A stretch of 64,000 nt of DNA from Yinghuangia seranimata (GCF_029953285.1 NZ_JASAOI010000017.1:186001-250000), one strand, 5' to 3'. Shown: positions 26,652-35,833, numbered from the stretch's first letter. Made by a program: numbers and translations. The notes: generated from the sequence alone by a model not told the origin.

Positions 26652-28514
26652 GTGACCAAACAGGTCAAGCAGATCGACCGGGTCGTCATCCGGTTCGCGG
26701 GCGATTCCGGTGACGGAATGCAGTTGACCGGAGACCGTTTCACGTCCGAAACCGCAAGTTTCGGAAACGACCTGTCGACTCTGCCCAACTTCCCCGCCGA
26801 GATCCGCGCGCCAGCCGGAACCCTGCCGGGCGTCTCCAGCTTCCAGCTCCACTTCGCCGACCACGACATCCTCACGCCGGGCGACGCCCCGACGGTCCTG
26901 GTCGCGATGAACCCCGCCGCACTCAAGGCCAACATCCGCGACCTGCCCCGCGGAGCCGAGATCATCGTCAACACCGACGAGTTCTCCAAGCGCGCCATGG
27001 CCAAGGTCGGGTACGCGACCAACCCGCTCGAAGACGGCTCGCTGGACGCGTACAACATCCACGCCGTGCCGCTCACGACGCTCACGGTCGACGCGCTCGC
27101 CGAGTTCGACATCTCCAAGAAGGACGCCGAGCGCGCGAAGAACATGTTCGCGCTGGGCCTGCTGTCGTGGCTCTACCACCGGCCGACCGAGTCGACGATC
27201 GCGTTCCTCAAGAAGAAGTTCGCCAAGCTCCCCGTGATCGCCGAGGCCAACGTCGCGGCGTTCAAGGCGGGCTGGAACTTCGGCGAGACCACGGAGGGCT
27301 TCGCGGTCTCCTACGAGGTCGCGCCCGCAAAGCTGCCGGCCGGCACGTACCGCAACATCACCGGCAACCTGGCGCTGTCGTACGGCCTGGTCGCCGCGGG
27401 TCAGCGCGCCGAGCTCCCGGTGTACCTCGGGTCGTACCCGATCACCCCGGCCTCGGACATCCTGCACGAGCTGGCCAAGCACAAGAACTTCAACGTGCGT
27501 ACGTTCCAGGCGGAAGACGAGATCGCCGGCATCGGCGCGGCCCTCGGCGCCGCTTTCGGCGGAGCTCTCGGCGTCACCACCACCTCGGGACCGGGTGTCG
27601 CGCTGAAGTCCGAGGCGATCGGCCTGGCGGTCTCCCTCGAACTGCCGCTGCTGATCGTCGACGTCCAGCGCGGCGGCCCGTCCACGGGTCTGCCGACGAA
27701 GACCGAGCAGTCCGACCTGCTGCAAGCCATGTTCGGCCGCAACGGCGAGGCGCCGGTGCCGATCGTCGCGCCGCGCACCGCGGGCGACTGCTTCGACGCC
27801 GCCATCGAGGCCGCCCGGATCGCGCTGAAGTACCGCACGCCGGTCTTCCTGCTGTCCGACGGCTACCTGGCCAACGGCTCCGAGCCGTGGCGCATCCCGA
27901 ACGTCGACGAGCTGCCCGACCTGCGCGTGGAGTTCGCGACCGAGCCGAACCACGAGACCGAGGACGGCACCAAGGTCTTCTGGCCGTACAAGCGCGACCC
28001 CGAGACGCTCGCGCGTCCGTGGGCCGTGCCCGGTACGCCCGGCCTCGAGCACCGCATCGGCGGCATCGAAAAGGCGGACGGCACCGGCGCGATCAACTAC
28101 GAGCCGGCGAACCACGACTTCATGGTGCGCACGCGCCAGGCCAAGGTCGACGGCATCGCCAAGGACATCCCGGCGCTGGAGGTCGACGACCCGACCGGCG
28201 ACGCGAAGGTCCTCGTGGTGGGCTGGGGTTCCACCTACGGCCCGATCGCCGCGGGTGTGCGGCGGGTGCGGAGCCAGGGCGGCAAGGTCGCCCAGGCGCA
28301 CTTCCGGCACCTCAACCCGTTCCCGGCGAACACCGAGGAAGTCCTCAAGAAGTACGACAAGGTGATCGTCCCCGAGATGAACCTGGGGCAGCTGGCGATG
28401 CTGCTGCGCGCCCGGTACCTCGTGGACGCCATCTCGTACAACCAGGTCCGCGGCCTGCCGTTCAAGGCCGAGGAACTGGCCCATGTGATCCAGGGGGTCA
28501 TCGAAGATGTCTGA
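26652..28514 (+). CDS. korA: 2-oxoacid:ferredoxin oxidoreductase, alpha subunit (gamma-alpha fusion)
   Basis: A 620-residue subunit of the thiamine-diphosphate enzyme that oxidises 2-oxoglutarate (or another 2-oxoacid) to the acyl-CoA and reduces ferredoxin. The N-terminal gamma domain starts VVIRFAGDSGDGMQLTGDRF. The alpha domain holds the YPITPASDILHELAKH pyrimidine-binding region, FQAEDEIAGIGAALGAAFGG and VDVQRGGPSTGLPTKTEQSD. GTG 26652 follows GAGGAGG. It overlaps korB by 8 nt. Substrate choice (2-oxoglutarate rather than pyruvate) is taken from the usual actinomycete pair and is not proven by sequence. Confidence 0.9.
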   Translation: MTKQVKQIDRVVIRFAGDSGDGMQLTGDRFTSETASFGNDLSTLPNFPAEIRAPAGTLPGVSSFQLHFADHDILTPGDAPTVLVAMNPAALKANIRDLPRGAEIIVNTDEFSKRAMAKVGYATNPLEDGSLDAYNIHAVPLTTLTVDALAEFDISKKDAERAKNMFALGLLSWLYHRPTESTIAFLKKKFAKLPVIAEANVAAFKAGWNFGETTEGFAVSYEVAPAKLPAGTYRNITGNLALSYGLVAAGQRAELPVYLGSYPITPASDILHELAKHKNFNVRTFQAEDEIAGIGAALGAAFGGALGVTTTSGPGVALKSEAIGLAVSLELPLLIVDVQRGGPSTGLPTKTEQSDLLQAMFGRNGEAPVPIVAPRTAGDCFDAAIEAARIALKYRTPVFLLSDGYLANGSEPWRIPNVDELPDLRVEFATEPNHETEDGTKVFWPYKRDPETLARPWAVPGTPGLEHRIGGIEKADGTGAINYEPANHDFMVRTRQAKVDGIAKDIPALEVDDPTGDAKVLVVGWGSTYGPIAAGVRRVRSQGGKVAQAHFRHLNPFPANTEEVLKKYDKVIVPEMNLGQLAMLLRARYLVDAISYNQVRGLPFKAEELAHVIQGVIEDV

Positions 28515-29601
28515 GGCCACGGCTTCCGCAAACGGGGCCGGCGCGAACGGCCGCAGCGGCTTCCCGTCGCTCACCCTCGTCCCGAAGACGGACGAGAAGC
28601 AGACCATGAAGGACTTCAAGTCCGACCAGGAAGTGCGCTGGTGCCCTGGCTGCGGTGACTACGCGATCCTCGCCGCGGTCCAGGGCTTCCTCCCGGAGCT
28701 CGGGCTGCGCAAGGAGAACATCGTGTTCGTGTCGGGCATCGGCTGCTCCAGCCGGTTCCCGTACTACATGAACACGTACGGCATGCACTCGATCCACGGG
28801 CGCGCCCCGGCCATCGCGACCGGCCTGGCGTCGTCGCGGCAGGACCTGAGCGTGTGGGTGGTCACCGGCGACGGCGACGCGCTGTCCATCGGCGGCAACC
28901 ACCTGATCCACGCGCTGCGCCGCAACGTCAACCTGAAGATCCTGCTGTTCAACAACCGGATCTACGGTCTGACCAAGGGCCAGTACTCGCCGACGTCGGA
29001 GTCCGGGAAGATCACGAAGTCGACCCCGCTCGGGTCGCTCGACCACCCGTTCAACCCGATCAGCGTGGCGATCGGCGCCGAGGCGACCTTCGTCGCGCGC
29101 ACGATCGACTCCGACCGCAAGCACCTCACCTCGGTGCTGCGCGAGGCGGCCGCGCACCCGGGCACCGCGCTGGTGGAGATCTACCAGAACTGCAACATCT
29201 TCAACGACGGTGCGTTCGACCAGCTCAAGGACCCGGACACGCGTGACGACGTCACGATCCGGCTCGAGCACGGTCAGCCGATCACCTTCGGCAAGGACGG
29301 GCAGTTCGGCGTCATCCGCGGCGCGTCCGGCTCGCTGGACGTCGCCGAGGTGGCGAAGGTCGGCACCGACGCGCTCGTGGTGCACGACGCGCACGCCGAG
29401 AACCCGGAGCTGGCGTTCGCGCTGTCCCGGCTCGGCGACCTGACGAGCAACTTCCACACCCCGATCGGCGTGTTCCGCAACGTCGAACGGCCGGTGTACG
29501 ACACCCTGATGGCCGAGCAGCTGGCCACCGACACCGCGAACCGCGGCGCCGGCGACCTGGCCTCGCTCATCTCGGGCAACGACACCTGGACGATCGCCTG
29601 A
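28507..29601 (+). CDS. korB: 2-oxoacid:ferredoxin oxidoreductase, beta subunit
   Basis: A 364-residue beta subunit. WCPGCG (C46, C49), GCSSRFPYY (C80) and YQNCNIFNDG supply the [4Fe-4S] ligands. The thiamine-diphosphate motif is GDGDALSIGGNHLIHALRRN with FNNRIYGLTKGQYSPTS. No ferredoxin domain is fused, so electrons go to a separate ferredoxin. It is coupled to korA by an 8-nt overlap and followed by a strong hairpin at 29623. Together the pair gives an oxidative TCA-cycle step that stores energy in reduced ferredoxin. Confidence 0.92.
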   Translation: MSEATASANGAGANGRSGFPSLTLVPKTDEKQTMKDFKSDQEVRWCPGCGDYAILAAVQGFLPELGLRKENIVFVSGIGCSSRFPYYMNTYGMHSIHGRAPAIATGLASSRQDLSVWVVTGDGDALSIGGNHLIHALRRNVNLKILLFNNRIYGLTKGQYSPTSESGKITKSTPLGSLDHPFNPISVAIGAEATFVARTIDSDRKHLTSVLREAAAHPGTALVEIYQNCNIFNDGAFDQLKDPDTRDDVTIRLEHGQPITFGKDGQFGVIRGASGSLDVAEVAKVGTDALVVHDAHAENPELAFALSRLGDLTSNFHTPIGVFRNVERPVYDTLMAEQLATDTANRGAGDLASLISGNDTWTIA

Positions 29602-29622
29602 CGGTCCGTCATAGTGCAGGTC

Positions 29623-29651
29623 GAGGCCCCGGCATCCTTCGCCGGGGCCTC
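29623..29651 (+). terminator. Hairpin terminator after korAB
   Basis: Perfect 11-bp stem GAGGCCCCGGC (29623-29633) and GCCGGGGCCTC (29641-29651), 7-nt loop, followed shortly by GTTTCCC. It ends the korAB transcript 22 nt after the korB stop. Confidence 0.75.
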
Positions 29652-29711
29652 GGCCGTTTCCCGACGGGTTTTTCGCGGTGTCCACCTCCCCCGGCGGCGT
29701 GCACGCCTACC

Positions 29712-30470
29712 GTGGAACGCGTGACCGACGAAGCGACGACGCTCCGCCGCCCTGACCCGCACGCCCGCAGCCGCGCCGAGGCGATCCGCGCGTGGGAGGT
29801 CCTCGCCGTCCCCCCCGACTGCTACCACGAGATCGCCGCTTTGGCGGCACGGCTGTTCGACGTGCCGTACTGCGTCGTCACCGTCGTCGACGAGGACCAC
29901 GTGTGGTTCCACGGCAGACACGGGCTCGACCTGCCGGGCGTCCCGATCGCGCCGGGGCTGTGCCACGAAGTCGTGGTCACCGGCCGCGCGTGCGGCCTCG
30001 ACAACGCCGCCGCCGACCCGCTGGCGTGCGCGAACCCGCTGGTCGCCGGGGAGTTCGGGCTGCGCTTCTACATCGGGGTCCCGCTGCGTACCGCCGACGG
30101 GCACGACATCGGCACGCTGTCGGTGTTCGACACCAAGCCGCGCCCCGTGCCGCACGAACGGCTCGACGTGCTGGTGTCGCTCGCCGGGCTGGTGGTCCGC
30201 GAGTTCGAGATCCGCCTCGCGGCCCGCGAAGCGGTCGCCCGCGAGCAGGAGGAACGCCTCGCCGTCCAGGGCCGGTTCGCCGACCTCACCGCGGCACTCG
30301 GCACGCACGGCACCATCGGGCAGGCCATGGGCATCCTCATGGCACAGCGCAAGATGGACTCGCAGGCCGCGTTCGCCGCCCTGCGCGACGTGTCGCAGCG
30401 CAACAACATCAAACTCGCGGAGGTCGCGCAGCGGCTGGTCGCCGACGTGGAACGGCAGTTGGGGCGCTGA
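29712..30470 (+). CDS. GAF-ANTAR domain protein, putative RNA-binding antiterminator
   Basis: A 252-residue protein. The GAF domain spans about 35-175 (RLFDVPYCVVTVVDEDHVWF, GLCHEVVVTGRACGLDNA, LRFYIGVPLRTADGHDIGTL). A short coiled coil follows (about 176-200). The C-terminal ANTAR domain, about 200-248, contains IGQAMGILMAQRKMDSQAAF. ANTAR domains bind paired hairpins in leader RNAs and prevent termination. GTG 29712 or GTG 29721 could be the start. It converges with a second GAF protein. The signal ligand is unknown. Confidence 0.9.
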   Translation: MERVTDEATTLRRPDPHARSRAEAIRAWEVLAVPPDCYHEIAALAARLFDVPYCVVTVVDEDHVWFHGRHGLDLPGVPIAPGLCHEVVVTGRACGLDNAAADPLACANPLVAGEFGLRFYIGVPLRTADGHDIGTLSVFDTKPRPVPHERLDVLVSLAGLVVREFEIRLAAREAVAREQEERLAVQGRFADLTAALGTHGTIGQAMGILMAQRKMDSQAAFAALRDVSQRNNIKLAEVAQRLVADVERQLGR

Positions 30471-30522
30471 CGGGGAGCGGCACTCGGGGCGCTGACGGCG
30501 AGTCCGCCGCGCCCCTTCCCGC

Positions 30523-31092
30523 TCACACGACGCCGCGCACCCGGCTGCGCACCACCGCGGACACCCAGTCGGACAACAGTGCGGACAGGTCGGTCTCGGC
30601 CTCGACCAGATCCGGCGCCATCGAGTACACCACCACCGCGAGGCTGAACCGCGGCCTGCGCAACGCGGCCACCGCACACGACCGCACGCCCTTGCCGCGT
30701 AGCGCACGCGCGGCGTCCGGCCAGCGCGACTCGCGCTCCAGATCGGGCAGCCGCACCGCGCCACCCCGGCACAGTACTTCGGCGACCGGCCCGGGCCGCG
30801 CCACGTCGTGCGCGCCCACCAGTTCGCTCAGCTGCTCGTCGGTCGCGACCTCGGCGAGCAGCCGGTCCTCGCGCCAGAACACCAGCGTGACGTCCCGCGC
30901 GTCGGGGAGCCTGCGCAAAGCCAGTTCGCCCACCGCGGAGAGCAACTCCGCCGCGTCGAGCGACTGCGGCGGCCGCACCTCGCGGAGCGGATAGGCGAGC
31001 ACCGAGTCGCGGGCCAGGTCGAACGGCCGGGTGCCGAAGTCACGGTTCGGCTGCGACGGGAACGGACGGGCGCGGAACGGGTCGGTGGTCAT
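30523..31092 (-). CDS. GAF-like domain protein, stand-alone
   Basis: A 189-residue protein with an N-terminal basic/Pro-rich stretch (1-40). A GAF-like fold follows: LLSAVGELALRRLPDARDVT, LVFWREDRLLAEVATDEQLS, LCRGGAVRLPDLERESRWPD, VRSCAVAALRRPRFSLAVVV. There is no ANTAR, kinase or DNA-binding domain. It converges with the GAF-ANTAR gene 52 nt away; it could act as a partner or paralogue, but that is inference. ATG 31092 has no strong Shine-Dalgarno. Confidence 0.7.
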   Translation of the reverse strand: MTTDPFRARPFPSQPNRDFGTRPFDLARDSVLAYPLREVRPPQSLDAAELLSAVGELALRRLPDARDVTLVFWREDRLLAEVATDEQLSELVGAHDVARPGPVAEVLCRGGAVRLPDLERESRWPDAARALRGKGVRSCAVAALRRPRFSLAVVVYSMAPDLVEAETDLSALLSDWVSAVVRSRVRGVV

Positions 31093-31432
31093 GGCCCCAC
31101 CCCTTGAGCGTGCGGGCAGACTCGGGCCGGACCCGCACGCCGCCGTCGGCGCGCGGGCGAATGCCCGCCGGGCCACGGCAGCGGAGTCCGGTGCGGCTGA
31201 CTGTCCAACCGAACACCAGCCTACGACTTCCGGGCCTGTCACTGCGCCCCCGCGAGGGACATCCGGTGAAGCGGACCACTGCCGGACCGGACCGCGAAAG
31301 CGGACCAACCAACCGGCGAACCCGCATTTCCGACGGGGTGCGGGGGTGTGCGGCGGGCCGGCGGCCGTACTCGGGTTCGGCACGAGGGGCGGCGCGCGGG
31401 CGGCTCCGTGGCGGGCCGCCCGCGCGGTCGGG
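31093..31432. other. Non-coding 340 nt upstream of the GAF gene
   Basis: I see no gene here. The right part contains a terminator hairpin (31394-31425) for the ABC permease gene. The left part must carry the promoter of the GAF-like gene read leftwards, but no convincing -35/-10 pair stands out. Confidence 0.4.
31394..31425 (-). terminator. Hairpin after the ABC-2 permease gene
   Basis: Perfect 11-bp stem GCGCGGGCGGC (31394-31404) and its complement (31415-31425), 10-nt loop, just after the permease stop at 31433 on the minus strand. No T run follows. Confidence 0.6.
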
Positions 31433-32410
31433 TCAGCAGGTGACGTCGCGGTCCGTCATGCGCGCCCACGCCGCCGCGCCGAACACGAGCGTGTACGCGG
31501 CCTGCACCTCGATGTTCCGCACCACGTGCGAGGTCTCGACGGGTGCCCGGAGCAGGTCCCCGAACGACATCCACTGGTCGCTGAACAGCCACGGGTGCAG
31601 CGCGTGGAACTGCGGGATGGACGCGAGGATCGCCGACACGATCACCAGGCCGACGGTGGTCGCCATCGCCGCCACCGGCACCCCGGTCAGCGTCGACACG
31701 AACAGGCCGATCGCCGCCAGCCCGAGCAGCGACACCGCCACGCACGCGGCGATCAGCAGCGCGCGGACGAGCGCCTCGTCCATCGCGATGGTGTCGCCGT
31801 TCAGCAGCGGCACATCGCCCATCGGGAACAGCACCGCACCGGTCGCCAGAGCGGACAGCGCGACCGTGAACGTCGCGGCGAAGCAGAACGCCACCAGACC
31901 CGCGTACTTGACCAGCAGCAGCCGCACCCGTCCGGCCGGCGCCACCAGCAGGTAGCGCAGCGTCCCGCCGTGCGCCTCGCCCGCGATCGCGTCGCCGGCC
32001 ACCACACCGACCGTCATCGGCAGGAAGAACGGCAGCGTCGCGGCGAGCGACGCGAACACCAGGAACAGCCCGTTGTTGGTCACCTGCGACACGAACTCCA
32101 GGCCGCCGCCGTCCTGTCCGCCCCCGCCGCTGGTGAAGTACCGCAGCGCGACACCGAGCAGCACCGGCACGACCGCGAGGAAGCCCAGCATCGCGTAGGT
32201 GCGCGGCCGCCGGAACACCAGCCGCATCTCGCTGAGCAGCAGGCCGCGGGCGCGCGGCAGGTACGGGTGCGTCGCGTGTTCGGCGGCCTTCGCCTCTGGC
32301 TCGGGCGCGACGGGGCCGAGGGTGGGTTTGGCCACGTCGCCCCCGCGTTCGGCCACCTCTGCGGCGGTGCCTTCCGTCGGCGCGACCGCCGCGACATCAG
32401 TCGGCGACAT
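31433..32410 (-). CDS. ABC-2 type exporter permease
   Basis: A 325-residue permease. A polar Ala/Glu-rich N-terminus (1-50) leads to six hydrophobic helices between about 70 and 310, with the EAHGGTLRYLLVAPAGRVRLL loop typical of ABC-2 (NatB/YhaP-like) permeases. The start ATG 32410 lies inside the end of the ATPase gene (14-nt overlap), so ATPase and permease are coupled. Substrate unknown. The LolA-like gene is the first of the three-gene operon. Confidence 0.88.
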   Translation of the reverse strand: MSPTDVAAVAPTEGTAAEVAERGGDVAKPTLGPVAPEPEAKAAEHATHPYLPRARGLLLSEMRLVFRRPRTYAMLGFLAVVPVLLGVALRYFTSGGGGQDGGGLEFVSQVTNNGLFLVFASLAATLPFFLPMTVGVVAGDAIAGEAHGGTLRYLLVAPAGRVRLLLVKYAGLVAFCFAATFTVALSALATGAVLFPMGDVPLLNGDTIAMDEALVRALLIAACVAVSLLGLAAIGLFVSTLTGVPVAAMATTVGLVIVSAILASIPQFHALHPWLFSDQWMSFGDLLRAPVETSHVVRNIEVQAAYTLVFGAAAWARMTDRDVTC

Positions 32411-33398
32411 CGAAGCCCTCCCCGGTGAGTGCGACGAAGGCGTCTTCCAGCGAGCCGCCCTTGGTGGTGAACGAGCGCACGCGCACGTCCGCGCGCACCA
32501 GCGCGGCACACGCCACGTCCGGTGCCAGGTCGCCGAGTTCGGCCTCGACGCCGGTCGGCGTCGTCTGCACCGAGACGGCCTTGAGGTCGGCGAGCACGAG
32601 CGCGGCGCGCCCGGCGTCGGGCGTCTCGACGACGAGCCGGCCGCGCACCGCGGCGCGCAGGTCGTCGACGGTGCCCTGGGTGATCAGCCGGCCCCGGCTC
32701 ATGACGGCCGCGTGCGTGCAGACCTGCTCGATCTCGTCCAGGAGGTGCGAGGACAGGAACACGGTGGTGCCGTCGGCCGCGAGCGAGCGGATCAGCGCGC
32801 GGATCTCCCGCATGCCCTGCGGGTCAAGGCCGTTGGTCGGCTCGTCGAGCACCAGCAGGTCGCGCGGCCGCAGCAGGGCGGACGCCAGGCCGAGGCGCTG
32901 CTTCATGCCCAGCGAGTAGGCGCGCGCCTTCTTGTCGCGGGCCGCCGTGAGCCCCACGCGCGCGAGCGCCTCGTCGATGCGGGCGGCGCGGGTGCGCGGG
33001 TCCGCGGTGCGGTCGGCGGCGTCCAGGCGCGCGAGGTTCTCGCGTCCGGTCATGAACCCGTAGTGCGCGGGCCCTTCGATGAGCGCGCCGACCCTCGGCA
33101 GGACCGTGCCGGCGGCCCCGGGCATGGGGCCGCCGAGCACGGCCGCGGTGCCCGACGTGGGGGCGATCAGCCCCATCAGCATGCGGATCGTGGTCGTCTT
33201 GCCGGAGCCGTTCGGGCCCAGGAAGCCGAACACCGAGCCCGCGGGCACCACCAGGTCGAGTCCGTCCACGGCGAGCCGGTCGCGGCCGTATCGCTTGGAC
33301 AACCCCCGTGTGACGACCGCGGGTTCGCGGCCGTCCGCCACGTCGTGCTGCCGGGTCGCGGTGGTGCGGGGCGCCCGGACCGCCGTGGACGTGCTCAT
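32397..33398 (-). CDS. ABC exporter ATP-binding protein
   Basis: A 333-residue ABC ATPase. Walker A is GPNGSGKTTT (about 59-68), the signature YSLGMKQRLGLA replaces the usual LSGGQ motif, and Walker B is LLVLDEPTNGLDPQG followed by the H-loop LSSHLLDEIEQV. A C-terminal domain of about 80 residues is typical of CcmA/NatA drug and peptide exporters. It works with the permease downstream and is coupled to the LolA-like gene upstream by ATGA. Confidence 0.92.
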   Translation of the reverse strand: MSTSTAVRAPRTTATRQHDVADGREPAVVTRGLSKRYGRDRLAVDGLDLVVPAGSVFGFLGPNGSGKTTTIRMLMGLIAPTSGTAAVLGGPMPGAAGTVLPRVGALIEGPAHYGFMTGRENLARLDAADRTADPRTRAARIDEALARVGLTAARDKKARAYSLGMKQRLGLASALLRPRDLLVLDEPTNGLDPQGMREIRALIRSLAADGTTVFLSSHLLDEIEQVCTHAAVMSRGRLITQGTVDDLRAAVRGRLVVETPDAGRAALVLADLKAVSVQTTPTGVEAELGDLAPDVACAALVRADVRVRSFTTKGGSLEDAFVALTGEGFDVAD

Positions 33399-34675
33399 CG
33401 GCCCGCCGTCCCCGGGGCGGGGGCGAGCTCGCCGGCGGCGGCGCGCTGCAGCGTCGCCGCGTCGACGGCGCCGACGAGGACCCGGCCGTCGTCGGTCACC
33501 ATCGCGGAGACGACGCGGGTCGTGTACACGGTGCCGTTGCCCCACGGGCCGGTGACCTTGGTGCCGGCCTTGCCGAGCAGGGCGGCGACGCCGTTGTGGT
33601 CGCTCTTGCCCTTGTCGTTCTTGTCGCTGTCCTTGTCCGTGCCGGGCAGGGCCTTGTCGTTCAGCGCGCCGAGCATCGTGCTCAGGCCCTTGGGGACGTG
33701 GAACTCGACGACGGTGCCCCAGCCCTGGCCGTACGCCTTCGGCGCGGCGCCGCCGGACAGGCCGGCGGTGAGCTGGTTGAGGTCGGGGAGGCCGAACCTG
33801 CCGTCCTTCCCGTCCTTCCCGTCCTTGCCGCCCTTTCCGTCCTTGGTGTTCTTGCCGTCCTTGTCGAGGCTCTTCTCCTCGACCTTGGCGCCGGACGGCG
33901 GCTTGAAGTCGAACGTGTCGCGGGACGGCGCGTTGAACGACACCTCGGTGAAGCCGACGTCGACCGCCGGGGCGCCGCCCTTCGCGGTGTCCACGACGAC
34001 GCGCAGCGGCACACCGGTCTCCGCGTCGACCGAGACCGTCGCGCCCGCGAGCAGGCTGCCGGGCTGCGCCGGGGCCACGCGCAGCTGGTACACCGAGCGG
34101 CCGGCGACCTTCGCGGTGCCGTCGACGGTGACCTTCGTGCTCGGGCCGGCCGCGTCGAGCAGCTTCTTCGCGGCCTCCTGCGGGGTCGCGGCGAGTCCGA
34201 GGTTCGACGGCAGGCCGTCGAGCCCCGGCAGCGCGGCCTTGGCGCCGCCCTCGGGGAGGGTGGTGTGGGTGACGGTGTTGCTGTGGCTGTCGTACGTCCA
34301 CACGTCGCGGCCGTTGTGGACGACGTTGTACTCCGCGAGTTCGGCCTGGATGCCGACCCGCTGGCGGTCGGGGCCGTCCACCGCGACGCGCAGCGTGTGG
34401 GTGCCGGACAGCAGGCCGGTCGGCTTGGTGTCGCCGCGCCCGGGCAGTGCCGGGAGGCCGAGGTCGGTGCTGATCTTCACGGCGCCGGACAGCGTCTCGG
34501 TCTTGGCGTCCGCGATCTTCGCGACCACCTGTTCGGCGGTCAGGGTGGGTAGTTGGGGATGCGGGTCGGAGTCGTCGGCGAACGCGCTGGGTCCGTACGC
34601 GATCGCACCCGCGGCGAGCCCCGCGACCCCGAGCGGGAGCGCGATCTTGCCTGCGGTGCGGAGTGTTGCGGGCAT
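33395..34675 (-). CDS. LolA-like exported protein linked to an ABC exporter
   Basis: A 426-residue secreted protein. The signal peptide (about 1-33, ending near GPSAFADD) has no lipobox Cys. A LolA/LppX-like half-barrel domain covers about 40-265, with TYDSHSNTVTHTTLPEGG and SVDAETGVPLRVVVDTAKGG. A low-complexity Lys/Asp/Gly stretch (about 270-295, KDGK repeats) links to a second globular part. The family carries lipid-like ligands; actinomycetes have no Lol outer-membrane route. Coupling to an ABC-2 exporter suggests the three proteins move a hydrophobic substrate or sense the envelope. Confidence 0.8.
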   Translation of the reverse strand: MPATLRTAGKIALPLGVAGLAAGAIAYGPSAFADDSDPHPQLPTLTAEQVVAKIADAKTETLSGAVKISTDLGLPALPGRGDTKPTGLLSGTHTLRVAVDGPDRQRVGIQAELAEYNVVHNGRDVWTYDSHSNTVTHTTLPEGGAKAALPGLDGLPSNLGLAATPQEAAKKLLDAAGPSTKVTVDGTAKVAGRSVYQLRVAPAQPGSLLAGATVSVDAETGVPLRVVVDTAKGGAPAVDVGFTEVSFNAPSRDTFDFKPPSGAKVEEKSLDKDGKNTKDGKGGKDGKDGKDGRFGLPDLNQLTAGLSGGAAPKAYGQGWGTVVEFHVPKGLSTMLGALNDKALPGTDKDSDKNDKGKSDHNGVAALLGKAGTKVTGPWGNGTVYTTRVVSAMVTDDGRVLVGAVDAATLQRAAAGELAPAPGTAGR

Positions 34676-34833
34676 GGAACCGCCTTGTCTGGACGGGCGG
34701 CGCTGCGGCCCGGATGGCCGTCGTGCCGGTGTATCCAGGGGATCACCGCGGACAGGGTCGGAACATCGACCGCTGGTCAGACCGTGGCGTACGCCTGCGG
34801 GAGCAGACGTACGCCGCGCGGACTACTTGACGA

Positions 34834-35727
34834 CTATGCGGGTGTCCTCCGCTGCCACGTGCGGACGGCGCGCGGAGGCAGGACGCGGCCGAAGACGTGG
34901 CCCGCGAAATGGCCGCCGGCGAGCAGCGTGTGCTCGTCCTCCAGCTCCTTGAGCAGGAGTTCGCGGGTCGCGACGCTCTGGGCGGGGTCGACGTCGAAGG
35001 CGAAGTTCCAGGAGCTTTCGGTGACTTGGACCTGGCAGTGCATGACGTCGCCGAGGATGACGAGACGGTCGTCGTCCTCGCCCGTGGGATCGGTGACGAC
35101 GAGGCTGATGTGTCCCGGGGTGTGGCCGGGGGTCGCCAACACGCGTACACCGGGCGCGACTTCGTCGCCGTCGGCGAGGAAGGCGATGTGCTGTGCGAGC
35201 GGCGCTTGGACGGCGTCGGGGTGCGGGCCGACGGGGTCGTCCGTACCGGCCCAGTGCCGCCACTCGGCCTCGGCGACGAGGTGGCGTGCGCTCGCGAACG
35301 TCAGGCCGGTGACGCACTGGTTTGCAACGGTGTCGGGTGCCGGCGCGACGTTGGTCGTCCAGCCGACGTGGTCGTGGTGGAGGTGGGTGTAGACGACGGT
35401 GTCGATGTCGTCGGGGGTGAGGCCTTCCTCGGCGAGGCTGTCGAGCAGTGCGCCGCCGCGGAAGTCGGCGACGCCGGGGATGCCGAACGCGACGTCGCCC
35501 AGGCCGAGGTCGACGAGGATCGCGCGGTCGTGCGTGCGGACGAGGAACGCGCCGACGCTGACCGGGAACCGGCCGTCGTCGTCGAGGTAGGCGGCGTGCG
35601 TGGACCAGCCGTCGGGGGCGCTGGCAGGGAAGAGCACGTCGGGGTTGAGCCGGCCGTAGCCGTCGGGGAGGAAGGTGACGCGCGCGCCGCCGATACGGAC
35701 GGTGGCGCGGGGGGCCGCTGCGACCAT
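34834..35727 (-). CDS. Metallo-beta-lactamase-fold hydrolase
   Basis: A 297-residue MBL-fold enzyme. The metal site is THLHHDHVGW (about 115-124), with ATPGHTPGHISLV (about 198-210), LGDVMHCQ (about 225-232) and the late GGHFAGHVFG. This arrangement fits the quorum-lactonase/hydrolase subgroup rather than true beta-lactamases. Substrate unknown. It lies 106 nt downstream of an HxlR-type regulator gene on the same strand, which may control it. Confidence 0.88.
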   Translation of the reverse strand: MVAAAPRATVRIGGARVTFLPDGYGRLNPDVLFPASAPDGWSTHAAYLDDDGRFPVSVGAFLVRTHDRAILVDLGLGDVAFGIPGVADFRGGALLDSLAEEGLTPDDIDTVVYTHLHHDHVGWTTNVAPAPDTVANQCVTGLTFASARHLVAEAEWRHWAGTDDPVGPHPDAVQAPLAQHIAFLADGDEVAPGVRVLATPGHTPGHISLVVTDPTGEDDDRLVILGDVMHCQVQVTESSWNFAFDVDPAQSVATRELLLKELEDEHTLLAGGHFAGHVFGRVLPPRAVRTWQRRTPA

Positions 35728-35833
35728 GGGAGTGCTCCTGCCGCTGATCGTTCCGGAGGGGATGGCCCAACCCTCGGACAGCGGCGGGACGGCCGGAAGA
35801 CGGCACTTTGAAGTGCCCGCCCCCGGCGTCGTC

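Noticed and set aside
31239-31745. Minus-strand open frame of 168 codons beside the ABC permease
   Set aside because: It runs over the permease gene in another frame and lacks any recognisable motif.
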